A DNA stretch of 64,000 nt from Ruficoccus amylovorans (GCF_014230085.1 NZ_JACHVB010000013.1:248001-312000); one strand, 5' to 3'. Counted from the stretch's first letter, positions 8,981 to 18,716 are shown. Notes: a model not told the origin generated them from the sequence alone. Translations and numbers: made by a program.

Positions 8981-10030
8981 TTAATAATGGATACGGTTAG
9001 CCGACAGCTTCCAGTTGAGCCAAGTGCAGCCCAGAACGATGGCGAACAGAATCCAACTGGCTGCCGCCGCGCGGCCCATGTAGAAGAAATTAAACGCGTT
9101 TTCGTAGATGAAGTAGCTGAGCGTCGTGGAGGCACCCGCGGGACCGCCGCGGGTCATGACATAAGCCGCGTCGAAGCCGCTCTGAAAGCCCTGGATGATT
9201 CCCATGACCAGGATAAAGAACGTGGTAGGTGAAACCATCGGCCAGGTGATTTTCCAAAACCGGTGCCAGGCGTTGGCCCCGTCAATGTCGGCCGCCTCGT
9301 AGAGTTCAGGATTAATGTTCTGAAGGGCCGCCAGATAAAGAAGCATGTTCATACCTCCGACCCGCCCCCAGAAGTCCATCATAACAAGAGCTGGCTTGAC
9401 CCAGGTGGTGGACTCCAACCAACGCGGCCCAAAGACCCCGATTTGGGCGAGCGCGGCGTTAATCAAACCGTAGTCTGGCTGGAAAATCCATTTCCACAAC
9501 AGGTAGATTCCCACACTGCTCACAATGGAAGGAAGAAAAAATGCGAGACGAAAGAAGTTTTGCCCGAAGTACTTCTGGTTGAGCAAAGACGCCAGCACTA
9601 GCGAGCCGATCATCGAGAAGGGCAAGCCGATCATTAGGAAAAGCGTGTTATACACATAGTACCAAAATCGCGGATTAACCGGCTCATACCACTGCAAGGC
9701 ACCCGCGGCCACGCATGCCATTCCGGCCATAGCCAGCAACCACCGAACTGTATGGTTGAGCCCCGAAACCTTGCGAGACCACACTGTCACGAGAAACAGC
9801 ACCCCCATAACGATCAAAAGCCCGCCCCGAAGGGGTTCCACATTCTCCCGAAGACGAAATCCGATGATAAACAGGTAATTATCAGCGCCCACGAACCGCG
9901 GAGGACTGAACAAATCCCAGGCATAAAAAGACAGCAGAAGCGCAGCTCCAATCGGGATGAGCGTAAAGATCATAAACCCGATCAGGTTCGGCGCCAGAAA
10001 CGAAAAGATAGTGATGGGGCGGGCTTTCAT
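8981..10030 (-). CDS. Sugar ABC transporter permease, MalF type
   Basis: 349 aa membrane protein. It is longer than minimal MalF-type permeases because extra hydrophobic and periplasmic sequence lies between the first membrane segment (LIGFMIFTLIPIGAALLLSF) and the core. The EAA loop YEAADIDGANAWHRFWKI is present (about residue 243). ATG at 10030 overlaps the stop of the binding-protein gene (ATGA), indicating translational coupling. It forms the heterodimeric channel with the next gene. Confidence 0.9.
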   Translation of the reverse strand: MKARPITIFSFLAPNLIGFMIFTLIPIGAALLLSFYAWDLFSPPRFVGADNYLFIIGFRLRENVEPLRGGLLIVMGVLFLVTVWSRKVSGLNHTVRWLLAMAGMACVAAGALQWYEPVNPRFWYYVYNTLFLMIGLPFSMIGSLVLASLLNQKYFGQNFFRLAFFLPSIVSSVGIYLLWKWIFQPDYGLINAALAQIGVFGPRWLESTTWVKPALVMMDFWGRVGGMNMLLYLAALQNINPELYEAADIDGANAWHRFWKITWPMVSPTTFFILVMGIIQGFQSGFDAAYVMTRGGPAGASTTLSYFIYENAFNFFYMGRAAAASWILFAIVLGCTWLNWKLSANRIHY

Positions 10031-11301
10031 CGGCTGATTTCCTTCCGGTGAAACTCGAGGATACGATTGATGCCTTTCTCAGCCTGCGAGAGGGCCTCTT
10101 CCGGTGATATTTTTTTGTTCAAGGCCAGCTCCTTCCAATGCTCCCATTCCGCTTCAACCTCATTCAGCGCGCGCAAGCGCGGCTCTGGCTGCATGTAGCT
10201 CAACATCGCTACGAGTGGGCGAACATCCACGCCATGCTCTTGCTGCCAGGCGATATATTCATCCAGCAGCGCGGGGGAGGCCGGGATGGTGCGGTTGAAG
10301 AGATCGCGCTGAAACTCCTCATCGGTCAGGTACCGCAAGAGCTCACTGGCCAGCTCGGGATGCCCGGTGTGGCCCGCCACTGAGAAACCTGCGCTGGATG
10401 CCCAGGCGACCCGCGGGCTGTCCGCATCAGGCTGGGGAACCGGCGCCAGCGCCCATTCAAAAATGGCCTGGCGGCTGAGCTGGGGCATGTCCCACGTCAT
10501 CACATCGATAATGGCGATCTGGCCATTCAGAAAGCCCGTCAGGCGATCGACGGACTCCTGATCCGACCCTCTTTGCAGAATACCCTCATCGTGAATCAGT
10601 TCATCGTTGGTCTTGAGCCAGGAGAGGCCCTCCGGCGTATTCAGCGCAAAGCGCTCCGCCGAGGGATCCAGCAGCGAAAGGCCCGCGTAATTGAGCGGAA
10701 ATTCCTGAAATCCCAAACCGACAACCGTGCCCCCGGCCTCTCGGCTCCGCGTAAGCTTGCGCCCCATCTCCATCAGGTCTTTGCCAGTCCAATCCCAGTT
10801 GGGTGCAGGGAGAGACTTTGCCTCGACCAGCTCGCGGTTGTACACGATGGCCTGGACATCGATCCCATAGGGAATGCCGTAGAGGTGCCCATCCAGCCGA
10901 TACCAATCAAGCACTGGCGGACGGATGGGCATCTCATCGGGATTAACGCCTTCGGCCTCCAGATAAGGATTGAGGTCTAGCAAAGCTCCCCGTGTGGCAA
11001 ACATACCGAACCCCTGCCCCATCCAGAGCAGATCGACGGACGCATTCCCGGCCAGCATGGTCAGAGACTTCACGTAGTAGTTCTTGCTGGGCGTGGAGAC
11101 GACTTCGACGTCCACCTCCGGATGTGCCAGCAGGAAACGCTCCACAGCCTTATCCACCGCCAGGCGAATATCGCCCCCCGGCGTCAACACAACCAGCCGG
11201 GGTCGCTGGTTACTCCGCTCGCAGCCGAACAAGCATACGAGGCTGAGGAGTAACCAGACGAGCAGGCAACACCTGGAGGGGACGCTGGAGCGGGTAGGCA
11301 T
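10027..11301 (-). CDS. ABC transporter sugar-binding lipoprotein (family 1 solute-binding protein)
   Basis: 424 aa. The N-terminus has basic residues, a hydrophobic run and a lipobox ending LFGC (Cys about residue 27), so it is exported and lipid-anchored. The mature part has the family 1 layout: LVVLTPGGDIRLAVDKAVERF, then YYVKSLTMLAGNASVDLLWMG, then LYGIPYGIDVQAIVYN. It captures the substrate for the two downstream permeases; its gene overlaps the first of them by 4 bp. The substrate is unknown. The linkage to a GntR of ExuR type and a NanA-like lyase suggests an acidic sugar (inference). Confidence 0.9.
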   Translation of the reverse strand: MPTRSSVPSRCCLLVWLLLSLVCLFGCERSNQRPRLVVLTPGGDIRLAVDKAVERFLLAHPEVDVEVVSTPSKNYYVKSLTMLAGNASVDLLWMGQGFGMFATRGALLDLNPYLEAEGVNPDEMPIRPPVLDWYRLDGHLYGIPYGIDVQAIVYNRELVEAKSLPAPNWDWTGKDLMEMGRKLTRSREAGGTVVGLGFQEFPLNYAGLSLLDPSAERFALNTPEGLSWLKTNDELIHDEGILQRGSDQESVDRLTGFLNGQIAIIDVMTWDMPQLSRQAIFEWALAPVPQPDADSPRVAWASSAGFSVAGHTGHPELASELLRYLTDEEFQRDLFNRTIPASPALLDEYIAWQQEHGVDVRPLVAMLSYMQPEPRLRALNEVEAEWEHWKELALNKKISPEEALSQAEKGINRILEFHRKEISR

Positions 11302-11344
11302 ACGTGGTGACTGTGATTCGGGTATAGTACGACGGGCTTAAGCG

Positions 11345-12265
11345 TCAACGCACGTCGCTTGTTTCTTCATAGGGGATACCCTGCCCGACCATCGGGGTCA
11401 TCCGCGCAAAACGATCCGTCTGGGTCTCGTTACCGCGCTGCTGCTCATCCACGGTAAAGGGAAGGTAGTGGCAAACCTGCACGGTGTGGCGCATAAAAGG
11501 TTCGGCATAAGCCATGCCCGCCAGACGCCCGAAGTGCCCGTCCACCGTTTCGATACGCTTACGGGCATAAGGGCCGGCATAACGTTGACTGCGAATCTGG
11601 TCCAGCGCCCGCACCTTGCGGTCCATCGTGTCAGAACAATCCACGATAAAGTCTACCTTGGGATGAAACGTGGCTTCAATGCTGGAGAGGGCAACACCCG
11701 CCGAGGGAATACCCATGTAGTAGAGCTGAGGCGTACGGTGAATTTTACGCGAGTCTCCCTGGCGGGCCGTGGAGGCGTAATGGATCGCGTGCAGAGTCGC
11801 GTGCGCGGTCGTCGCGTGGGCATAGGCGATGCCACCACCTTCGAATGGATAATGAGTGATGATCACGTCAGGCCGCAGGTCCAGAATCAGGCTGCCGAGC
11901 TTACGCACGAGCTCGGGGGTAATCAGGAAAATGTCGTCTTCCATCACGAGGAAGCGCAGATCCTTGATTCCCATGATCTCGCAGGCATCGACGACCTCAC
12001 GGTTCTTCTCGCGCGCCCAGAACTGGGTTTTTTCTTCGATCTCTTCCTCCGAGAGGGCGACATCGCTGGTCAGAATTTCATCAAGAAGTACGTTCGAATG
12101 AGAGCGGACTCCATGAGTCATCACCACGCAGGTCACATCATCTCCGCGGTCGATATGGTGAATAAGAGTCCCCCCAGCATTGTCGAACGCATCCGTCGGG
12201 TGGGCTCCGATCAGAAGAATCCTCAGTTTTGAAGGCAGGGTTGAGTAGTCACTTTTTTTATTCAT
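11345..12265 (-). CDS. PIG-L (LmbE)-family deacetylase with altered active-site motif
   Basis: 306 aa, first gene of the importer operon. The N-terminus LRILLIGAHPTDAFDNAGGT is the PIG-L fold signature, but the usual AHPDD is AHPTD: H22 and D25 (metal ligands in the family) remain, while the Asp that acts as general base is Thr. A downstream His-rich segment (AYAHATTAHATLHAIHY) supplies the third ligand region. The normal role is removal of N-acetyl groups from amino sugars. Here the chemistry may be altered, or a different residue may act as the base. Divergent from the BNR gene across a shared palindromic operator. Confidence 0.82.
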   Translation of the reverse strand: MNKKSDYSTLPSKLRILLIGAHPTDAFDNAGGTLIHHIDRGDDVTCVVMTHGVRSHSNVLLDEILTSDVALSEEEIEEKTQFWAREKNREVVDACEIMGIKDLRFLVMEDDIFLITPELVRKLGSLILDLRPDVIITHYPFEGGGIAYAHATTAHATLHAIHYASTARQGDSRKIHRTPQLYYMGIPSAGVALSSIEATFHPKVDFIVDCSDTMDRKVRALDQIRSQRYAGPYARKRIETVDGHFGRLAGMAYAEPFMRHTVQVCHYLPFTVDEQQRGNETQTDRFARMTPMVGQGIPYEETSDVR

Positions 12266-12354
12266 GGAATTCCTATTTTGTTAAAACTTAAATCATTGTT
12301 TATTAATCATTAAATTAAACTCAATTAGGGCCAAAACAAATTTATCTTGCATTT

Positions 12355-12364
12355 TGGTATACCA
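12355..12364. promoter_or_regulatory. Palindromic operator TGGTATACCA (site 1)
   Basis: Perfect 10-bp palindrome in an A/T-rich context between the divergent PIG-L/ABC operon (ATG at 12265) and the secreted BNR gene (ATG at 12438). It has the form recognised by ExuR/UxuR-type FCD regulators. The open frame of the BNR gene runs back into it from a TTG, which is why that upstream start is rejected. It would control both directions. Confidence 0.6.
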
Positions 12365-12437
12365 TTTGTCAAGTATTCAGTTCATACAAATTATGCAGGC
12401 CCAAGAAAATAATACCCGCCCCGCAACTCTCACTCGG

Positions 12438-14153
12438 ATGCCTCGTTATTTCCAGTACACCACGACTCTCGCCTACCTGTTATGCGCGTGTGTGCCTGCC
12501 TTTTCCCAAGCCGAGGAATCCGCAACACTGATCCAAAGCTATGAGGCAACTTCGCTCCCCTCGGAGCAAGGCTGGGTCCAACAGGTCGCCGATGGCGACA
12601 CCCTGGAGTTAACCCCGGACGGACTCCACATCAAGCGCGCGAAAGCCTCTGGTTGGAATGCGTTTACCAGCGCTTCGTTTCGGGCTCCCCTCGCACGCGC
12701 TGAGCGCATAGATGTGATGGCGCGGATGCGCACCGTTACCGCCTCACAGCCGGGCGTTGCCTCGCTCGCTCTCTCCGATGGCTTTCATGAGGAGTTTATA
12801 ACGTTCTTTCCGGACAGGGTTTACTTTCACCGCCTGAAGCGAACCGTTCCCGTGGACATGACAGGGTCAGCCCACGAGGTGGATCTTGTCCTCGCCGATG
12901 GGCACCTCTCGGTCTCGGTTGACGGCAACCCCCTGCTGGCTGGAAGCCCCTCCCTTCCCGGCTATGCCATGCGCACCCCCTGGGTCACATTTGGAGCTGT
13001 TACCGGCGGGGGTACCGGCGAGTCGTACTGGGAGGAAGTGGATGTCATGATGGAGCCCGCTCCCGAAGACTCTCTGGATATGCCCCCGTCGGTAACGAAC
13101 GCCGAGTCGGTCGAAATTTACCACCAACCCGGCATCTTTGCCCTCTTCCCCCAGATGATGAGAGCCGAAGACGGCTCACTCTACATCAAAGCGCCCCTGC
13201 GCCGAACCTCCAGCCACATGGAAGCCGGACCGAGTGCCCTCATCCTTCGGTCTAATGACGAGGGGAAAACGTGGGAGCCGGCGGAACGCTATCCCGTCCT
13301 GCCGGCCTGGAAAACAGGCGAGCACAGCTATGTCCGCGTTGGCGCCGTGGGGTGGCGCTACAGCACCGATCAGCAGCTCCTAAAGAAGCTCAAGGCCGAA
13401 GGCGTTGAGGTGCGTGTAACTCCTGACAATCCGAACAAATACGCCTATGCCAGCGGGTACTTCATCGATCGCTCCACGGACGGCGGAGCAACCTGGAAAC
13501 AGGAGACTGCCAACATCCCCGGGTACGCCCTGCTGATGAATTACTACGAAGCGCTGAACACCGTACGGGTCAACGATCAGACCCTTCTACGCGGGATTTA
13601 CGGCAAGCCCAACGCGAGCAAGCCGTACTATGAGTCAGGCGTCCTGCGCAGCACGGACAATGGCGCGACCTGGGAATTCATCCCCATTTACTCCGACCCG
13701 GAACAAAAGCTCGGTTTCGGCGAGACGGCCTTCGCCAAGGCGGCCAATGGCGACATCGTGGCCATGCTCCGGCAGGAACCGGCGAACGCCAGGGCGGGCC
13801 TGTGGGTGTCCCGCTCGAGTGATGGCGCACGCACCTGGACGAAGCCAGAAAGCACGCCGATGGTCGGACACCCCGCATCGCTGACCCTCCTGCGCGACGG
13901 CTCGCTCCTATGCACCTACGGCTACCGCTCCTCCCCGATGGGGGTACGCGTGGCCCTGAGCCGGGACAACGGCAAAACCTGGCACCAGGAAGACATCCGC
14001 ACGCTCCGCGCGGATGGTTATGGCGGCGGTGGCGACAACGGCTATCCGACCACCCTCCAGATGGAGGACGGCTCACTCCTGACGGTCTGTTACCTCACCG
14101 ATTTGCAAGGTGTAGCTTACATCGCCGGCACGCGTTGGCGTTGGGACGACTAA
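12438..14153 (+). CDS. Secreted BNR/Asp-box beta-propeller protein (sialidase-like)
   Basis: About 571 aa from ATG 12438, which gives a signal peptide (YFQYTTTLAYLLCACVPAFSQA); ATG 12393 is an alternative. Residues ~25-215 look like a lectin-like beta-sandwich. The rest is a six-bladed propeller with at least five Asp-boxes: SNDEGKTW, STDGGATW, STDNGATW, SSDGARTW and SRDNGKTW. No clear RIP-type arginine motif of true sialidases is visible, so sialidase activity is unproven. It is led by the operator at 12355 and lies in a NanA/NanM-like cluster, which suggests an exo-acting glycosidase on an acidic glycan (inference). Confidence 0.75.
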   Translation: MPRYFQYTTTLAYLLCACVPAFSQAEESATLIQSYEATSLPSEQGWVQQVADGDTLELTPDGLHIKRAKASGWNAFTSASFRAPLARAERIDVMARMRTVTASQPGVASLALSDGFHEEFITFFPDRVYFHRLKRTVPVDMTGSAHEVDLVLADGHLSVSVDGNPLLAGSPSLPGYAMRTPWVTFGAVTGGGTGESYWEEVDVMMEPAPEDSLDMPPSVTNAESVEIYHQPGIFALFPQMMRAEDGSLYIKAPLRRTSSHMEAGPSALILRSNDEGKTWEPAERYPVLPAWKTGEHSYVRVGAVGWRYSTDQQLLKKLKAEGVEVRVTPDNPNKYAYASGYFIDRSTDGGATWKQETANIPGYALLMNYYEALNTVRVNDQTLLRGIYGKPNASKPYYESGVLRSTDNGATWEFIPIYSDPEQKLGFGETAFAKAANGDIVAMLRQEPANARAGLWVSRSSDGARTWTKPESTPMVGHPASLTLLRDGSLLCTYGYRSSPMGVRVALSRDNGKTWHQEDIRTLRADGYGGGGDNGYPTTLQMEDGSLLTVCYLTDLQGVAYIAGTRWRWDD

Positions 14154-14216
14154 ACCTTTCTCCTCATCATGATTCTCATCGTCGAACATCTACAAAACTC
14201 AAAACCTGATAACATC

Positions 14217-15011
14217 ATGCACACACAGACATTGTCTCGTCTCAGCGCAGCAGCCTTGCTAGCATCCTCTCTGCTCGTTCTCTCTCCCGTCGCCCAGGCC
14301 GATATTACCTTTGATTACGAAACGGCATTCACAGATAATTTCACTGTCGAATACACGCAGAACGCCAATGCGACCCCACAGATGGACCCGACCAACAGCT
14401 TTCTTGAACAACCGGCGCTGGGCACGGCCAACGTACTATACGCAGGGGAAACTCTTTTCCAGACCGAGACGATTTCCTCCACGTTCAAGATCAGCGAACT
14501 CGGATCATCCCAGTCATTAGGGTTCTTCCTGCGTGTCAATACAGACAGCGATACGGGTGTTCTTGTCATGCTGAGCTCCGACGCCGCGGGCACACCTTTG
14601 CTGCGCATGTGGTACGGAGCCTCAACCACAAGCGCTACGCTCGGCACACTGTTTTCCCAGACAACCAATTCCGGCTGGCCCAAGCTGGCGGCAGACCAAA
14701 CCTATACGGTCTCAGTCGATCAGGGGATAGACGGAGAGGGACAGTCGTTCTTCAATCTCTCAGTCCTCAATAGTGAAAATAGCGTCATTGCCACATCCGG
14801 GAACCAAACCCTCTCGGCGACCACGGATTTTGACGCCGCGGGCGCAGTCGGCATGCGCCTGTTCAGCGGAACCCGCTTCGAGATCAACAATCTTGCCGGG
14901 GATGGAATTGTACCGATCCCCGAGCCCTCCTCCAGCCAGATGGTCATCGGCTCGGTCTGCCTGATGCTGCTCCTGATCGGCAGCAGATCCCGCCGCAGCA
15001 AGCTCATGTAG
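14217..15011 (+). CDS. PEP-CTERM sorted secreted protein
   Basis: 264 aa. Signal peptide (LSRLSAAALLASSLLVLSPVAQA), a beta-rich Thr/Ser-rich middle without a recognisable catalytic motif, and a C-terminal sorting signal: IPEPSSSQ, then a hydrophobic helix, then a basic tail SRSRRSK. PEP-CTERM proteins are processed by an exosortase and linked to exopolysaccharide production or cell-surface display. The middle resembles lectin-like sandwich proteins, but this is not certain. ATG 14217 is used because the signal peptide begins there. It lies 63 bp after the BNR gene, so co-transcription is likely. Confidence 0.8.
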   Translation: MHTQTLSRLSAAALLASSLLVLSPVAQADITFDYETAFTDNFTVEYTQNANATPQMDPTNSFLEQPALGTANVLYAGETLFQTETISSTFKISELGSSQSLGFFLRVNTDSDTGVLVMLSSDAAGTPLLRMWYGASTTSATLGTLFSQTTNSGWPKLAADQTYTVSVDQGIDGEGQSFFNLSVLNSENSVIATSGNQTLSATTDFDAAGAVGMRLFSGTRFEINNLAGDGIVPIPEPSSSQMVIGSVCLMLLLIGSRSRRSKLM

Positions 15012-15042
15012 CCCCGAAACTCTCAGCTTTTATGTGATTCGA

Positions 15043-15693
15043 ATGCACTTCCGTCACACACGATCCCGTCGTCGCGCTTTCACGCTGATGCAGCTGCTGG
15101 TTGTGATAGCTATCATTGCCATACTCGTTTGCATCACAATCCCGATAATAGGGTCGGTACGTGAAAGCGCGGCGCGGAGCGTGAGCCGCTCCAACCTCCG
15201 CCAGTGCCTGATGCTGTTCCATACGGTTGCGACGGAGAACAACGGAAAAGTCCCCTACCAGAGCAATACGACAGTCCCCTGGGTCATCAACATGTGGGAG
15301 TATGCCATGCCCGGCATTCCCTTTCCTGCGTGGACGAACGACTCTTCAAACCTGAAGAACAGCATCTTTTACTGTCCGGGGATTCCTTACGCGGACACAG
15401 CCCCCGGAGCGATCATCCGCCCCTTCGCGGCCAACATCTACCTGCATTCTCCGTACTCGAACATGGAGCACTTTCAGCCAAGCCTGCTCCCAGACCCGTC
15501 CCGCACCATGCTGTTGATTACCGGCACCTCATCCTCGGTGGCGACCCGAACACAGATCGGCTTCCGCTTTGGAGACGGCACGCTCGCCAATGTCGGGTAC
15601 GTGGATTGCCACATAGAAACACAGAGCCGGGACGATCTCCAACCCCAGATCGATAGCTATAACAGCGTCTTCTGGAAAGGTGATCTTCAGTAA
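15043..15693 (+). CDS. Type II pseudopilin-like protein with prepilin N-terminus
   Basis: About 216 aa. Basic leader, then a prepilin peptidase site followed by the hydrophobic helix (AFTLMQLLVVIAIIAILV); Met replaces the conserved Glu at position 5 of the mature protein. The C-terminal NVGYVDCHIET matches the end motif of the large families of lone pseudopilins in Planctomycetes/Verrucomicrobia (usually written NVxFxDGH). These proteins are found next to glycan-utilisation genes and their role is unclear. A GTG start at 15034 is also possible. It lies 31 bp after the PEP-CTERM gene. Confidence 0.75.
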   Translation: MHFRHTRSRRRAFTLMQLLVVIAIIAILVCITIPIIGSVRESAARSVSRSNLRQCLMLFHTVATENNGKVPYQSNTTVPWVINMWEYAMPGIPFPAWTNDSSNLKNSIFYCPGIPYADTAPGAIIRPFAANIYLHSPYSNMEHFQPSLLPDPSRTMLLITGTSSSVATRTQIGFRFGDGTLANVGYVDCHIETQSRDDLQPQIDSYNSVFWKGDLQ

Positions 15694-15695
15694 TA

Positions 15696-15713
15696 ATCCC
15701 CCTCCTTGGGGAT
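15696..15713 (+). terminator. Small GC hairpin after the pseudopilin gene
   Basis: ATCCCC and GGGGAT separated by six bases, starting 3 bp after the stop codon. The position fits a transcript end, but there is no clear T-tract, so it is only a weak terminator candidate. Confidence 0.3.
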
Positions 15714-15847
15714 GCTTCATCCAGGCGAACCTCGGTAGCCGTCCGGCTCTTTGTACGGTCATTGCCATCCCCTCCCCCCTTTGACAGAACCATCAGATAT
15801 CCCTGAAGCCCGCGAGTACCCAGGGTGATTACGAGCAAAATCAAGCC

Positions 15848-16729
15848 ATGACGATCCCATCCTTTAACCTCTCTGTCAGCATCGCCGCCATCCTGTTACT
15901 CTTGGGGTTATCTTCGGCCCACGCGGCTGCCTCGGGAACCTCTGACCTTAAAATCAAAAAGCTGGAACCACGCATCTGGCAATGCGACTTCGCCAGCACC
16001 GCGCTCAGCCGGTCGGGACGGTTCATTGTCATCCTGCCGGAGGACACCCTGACACCCGCCGACACCTCGAGCCAAGAATTCCCCGTGATTTATTTCCTTC
16101 ATGGCCGGGGGCGAAACGAACGCTCCCTACTTGAGTCTCCAGCGACCAAATCCCGCCTGCTCGATTCACCCTGCGCGATTGTGCTGCCACGTGGCGACGA
16201 TGGTTGGTACATAAATTCGCCCGTTCGCTCCGCCGACCGATATGCGGACTACATGGATGAAGTCATCACCCTGGCCGAGGAGGAATTTCATGTCTCGTCT
16301 GATGCCAGGCACCGGGCCATCGGCGGTTGGTCGATGGGCGGTTATGGCGCGGCCATGACGGTCACTCGCCTCCCGGATGATTTTTGCGCGCTGGCGACCA
16401 TTATTGGACTTCTCGATTTTCCGCGTCTTCCGATCCCGGATAAGACACAAAATTATCGGGTTCCAGAGGACCGCTTCGGTAGCGATCCGACGGTGTGGAA
16501 CAAGCTGAACCCGCGCCTCCATGTCGAGCGGGTGAAAGATGTAGCGCTCATGACCGTGATCGGAGAGATGGCCTTTGATCGTCAGATGAACGAGGCCTAC
16601 ATTCAAGCTTCGACGGCGGCAGGCAACCCGCCTCAAGTCGTGCGCCTGCCCGGCGGGCATATCTTCAAGACGGTGGAACAAGGCGTCCCCCCCGCCTTTG
16701 ATTTTCTGGAAGCGCAAGCGACACGTTGA
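15848..16729 (+). CDS. Secreted alpha/beta-hydrolase esterase (EstA/esterase D-like)
   Basis: 293 aa with a signal peptide (SVSIAAILLLLGLSSAHA). Alpha/beta-hydrolase landmarks: oxyanion loop YFLHGRGRNERS, nucleophile elbow GGWSMGGYG (Ser about 162), an acid in the region of VIGEMAFD and the catalytic His in LPGGHIF near the C-terminus. It is similar in layout to S-formylglutathione hydrolase/tributyrin esterases and to exported acetyl-xylan or sialate O-acetyl esterases. In this cluster, de-O-acetylation of a glycan is plausible (inference). Convergent with the kelch gene, 17 bp apart. Confidence 0.8.
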   Translation: MTIPSFNLSVSIAAILLLLGLSSAHAAASGTSDLKIKKLEPRIWQCDFASTALSRSGRFIVILPEDTLTPADTSSQEFPVIYFLHGRGRNERSLLESPATKSRLLDSPCAIVLPRGDDGWYINSPVRSADRYADYMDEVITLAEEEFHVSSDARHRAIGGWSMGGYGAAMTVTRLPDDFCALATIIGLLDFPRLPIPDKTQNYRVPEDRFGSDPTVWNKLNPRLHVERVKDVALMTVIGEMAFDRQMNEAYIQASTAAGNPPQVVRLPGGHIFKTVEQGVPPAFDFLEAQATR

Positions 16730-16746
16730 ACAGCAACGGCAATCCG

Positions 16747-17760
16747 CTATTGCGCCGGTTCCGCCGTCCCAAGCTCCAGGCTCCAAACGTCAGCCGCACG
16801 GCTGCGCGGCTTGTCCTCTCCCCCCGAGATAAAAACGCGACCGGCCGTACTTGCCATGGCTGCCCCCAGACGCGCTTCGGGCAGATTTGGCCCCGTGGAC
16901 AAGTGTCCGTTTCGCGCATCATAGATCCACACATGCCCTTCGATCGTGGCGGCAGAGGAGGAAGTGACAACGCCACCGGCCAGGCAGACCGCTTTCTGCC
17001 CGAGTGCAACGCCGCTCATCGCCCGGGGCAGAGACACCTCGACCGGCACGACCTCCCAGGCTGACTGGTCGGGAGAGAAGACAAAAACGCCTTCAAACGG
17101 AATCAGTCTTTTCGCGTCAACCGACCACCGGCTTCCAGGGAAAGCATACAGCTTTCCTCCAACGCAAAGAAGAAGCGGATTCACCCATCCACTTCCCGGC
17201 GCCGATGCGTATTCGCGCAGTGTACCGTCGGCCAGATCAAAGCGAAAAACACGCGTATCCGCTTGCGACAAGTCGTCGGCATTCTCTGAGCCGCCCATGA
17301 TCCATAGTCCGCCATCCATCACCGCCGCCGCACAGTAGGCCCGGCCCGCCAGCAAAGCTCCCATTTGGGACACGTGACCTGAAACCAGGTCGATACGCAG
17401 AATATCCGCACGAAGCCCGTCAGTTCCGATCCCTCCGGCCAGATAAAGAGCATCCCCCTCGACAGCCCCTCCCCCATAGGCCCAGCCACCAGGAATGCCG
17501 CCGCGGTGCTGCCACTCAGCCCCTCCCGGCTGTAGATACCTGATCTCATCCTGTATTACCTTGACGCCGTCTCGCCAGAGACTACCTCCGGCAACCCATA
17601 ATCCCTCGCGGGCATCGGAGGCCATGGCATGCCCCGCCACACCTTCAGGCAGAGGGGCAAGGGCTTTCCAGGATTCAGAAGTATCCATCACAAGTATGGA
17701 CGGGGGCAGCCCGGAGTAAGTTATCGCCGCAATCATAAGTGTTGCTGGGATGTTGATCAT
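16747..17760 (-). CDS. Kelch-repeat beta-propeller, N-acetylneuraminate epimerase (NanM)-like
   Basis: 337 aa of kelch repeats; glycine-pair motifs recur about every 50 residues (LWVAGGS, LYLAGGI, LWIMGGS, VCLAGGV, VFISGGE). NanM converts alpha- to beta-sialic acid for import or lyase action. This protein has the same repeat architecture and lies directly behind a NanA-family lyase gene (the stop of the lyase abuts this ATG), which is the basis for the suggestion. It could instead be a mutarotase for another ulosonic acid. The N-terminus is mildly hydrophobic but not a clear signal peptide. Confidence 0.7.
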   Translation of the reverse strand: MINIPATLMIAAITYSGLPPSILVMDTSESWKALAPLPEGVAGHAMASDAREGLWVAGGSLWRDGVKVIQDEIRYLQPGGAEWQHRGGIPGGWAYGGGAVEGDALYLAGGIGTDGLRADILRIDLVSGHVSQMGALLAGRAYCAAAVMDGGLWIMGGSENADDLSQADTRVFRFDLADGTLREYASAPGSGWVNPLLLCVGGKLYAFPGSRWSVDAKRLIPFEGVFVFSPDQSAWEVVPVEVSLPRAMSGVALGQKAVCLAGGVVTSSSAATIEGHVWIYDARNGHLSTGPNLPEARLGAAMASTAGRVFISGGEDKPRSRAADVWSLELGTAEPAQ

Positions 17761-18708
17761 TCAGGACTTTGGGATGTGAGGGAGGTGCGCCTCGATAAAG
17801 GCGGCGATGCGAGCGTCAAACTCCTCTGCGTAGCGTACACCTGGGAGCGAACAATCCGCCCCGGCAATGACCCCCCACTGCTGGAGCGGCAATTTGAGCG
17901 TACGCAGAAAATGAAAGAACGACTGCCGAACGCCGGGCTCGGAGAAGACGCCCCAAAGCGAAGTAATTCTTTCCTGAAAAGCCTCAGCCATCTGGATGTC
18001 ACCTCGCCCCCAGGCATCCAACAAGGAACGGAACAAACCAGGAGCGATACAAGCCTGGGCGACCACGCAGCCCGTGGCTCCCGCCCGCATGGAGCGTAGC
18101 ACCAGGCTTTCCACGCCTTGGAAGAACTGAAAATCGGGACGACCGCTTTCATACGCAGCGGAGAGCACCTCCTCGCAGCGTTCGCTATCACCGCCATTCG
18201 TATCCTTGAGCCCGTGGATATTGGGATGGCGCACGAGCTCCTTCAGCACCGGAACAGAGAATGGCGAAGGCATGCGCAGATGATGATAGAGGAGCACCGG
18301 ACACGGGCTCGCATCCGCAACCGCCGTGCAGTAGCAGACAAGCTGCTCCTCGTCCAGAGCCAGAAAGAAGGGACTCATCAGGACGACCGCATCCGCTCCG
18401 GCCTGATACGCAGCCTTGGCATTGCGGATCGCATGCCGGTAGCCCATGCCACTCACCCCCGCATACACAGTCCCAGTTCCGGAAGCCTGCCTTGTCGCTT
18501 CAATGACTGCCAGCCGATCTTTTTCATCGAGCAGGGCAAGCTCTCCGGTGGACCCAACCACAAACAGCTCATCGACGCCTTCCGACCGGAGCCAGCCAGC
18601 CAAGCGTACCGTGCTGCCGACATCCACGCTGCCCTCCTTGGTAAAGGGCGTGACCATGGCCGCCACGAGTTTTCCGCGAGGGGTATCATTTCTGTACTCA
18701 GTTTCCAT
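17761..18708 (-). CDS. DapA/NanA-family aldolase (N-acetylneuraminate-lyase-like)
   Basis: 315 aa class I pyruvate aldolase. GSTGE at 52-56 (pyruvate carboxylate loop), Tyr141 in LLYHHL and Schiff-base Lys168 in GLKDTNG are all in place. Members split 2-keto-3-deoxy acids or sialic acids to pyruvate plus a sugar. The frame is open to 18804, but the ATG at 18708 fits the family N-terminus and leaves the operator at 18717 upstream. Followed without a gap by the kelch protein gene. Substrate not fixed by sequence; the neighbourhood favours a sialic-acid-like ulosonate. Confidence 0.85.
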   Translation of the reverse strand: METEYRNDTPRGKLVAAMVTPFTKEGSVDVGSTVRLAGWLRSEGVDELFVVGSTGELALLDEKDRLAVIEATRQASGTGTVYAGVSGMGYRHAIRNAKAAYQAGADAVVLMSPFFLALDEEQLVCYCTAVADASPCPVLLYHHLRMPSPFSVPVLKELVRHPNIHGLKDTNGGDSERCEEVLSAAYESGRPDFQFFQGVESLVLRSMRAGATGCVVAQACIAPGLFRSLLDAWGRGDIQMAEAFQERITSLWGVFSEPGVRQSFFHFLRTLKLPLQQWGVIAGADCSLPGVRYAEEFDARIAAFIEAHLPHIPKS

Positions 18709-18716
18709 TTTAAATT

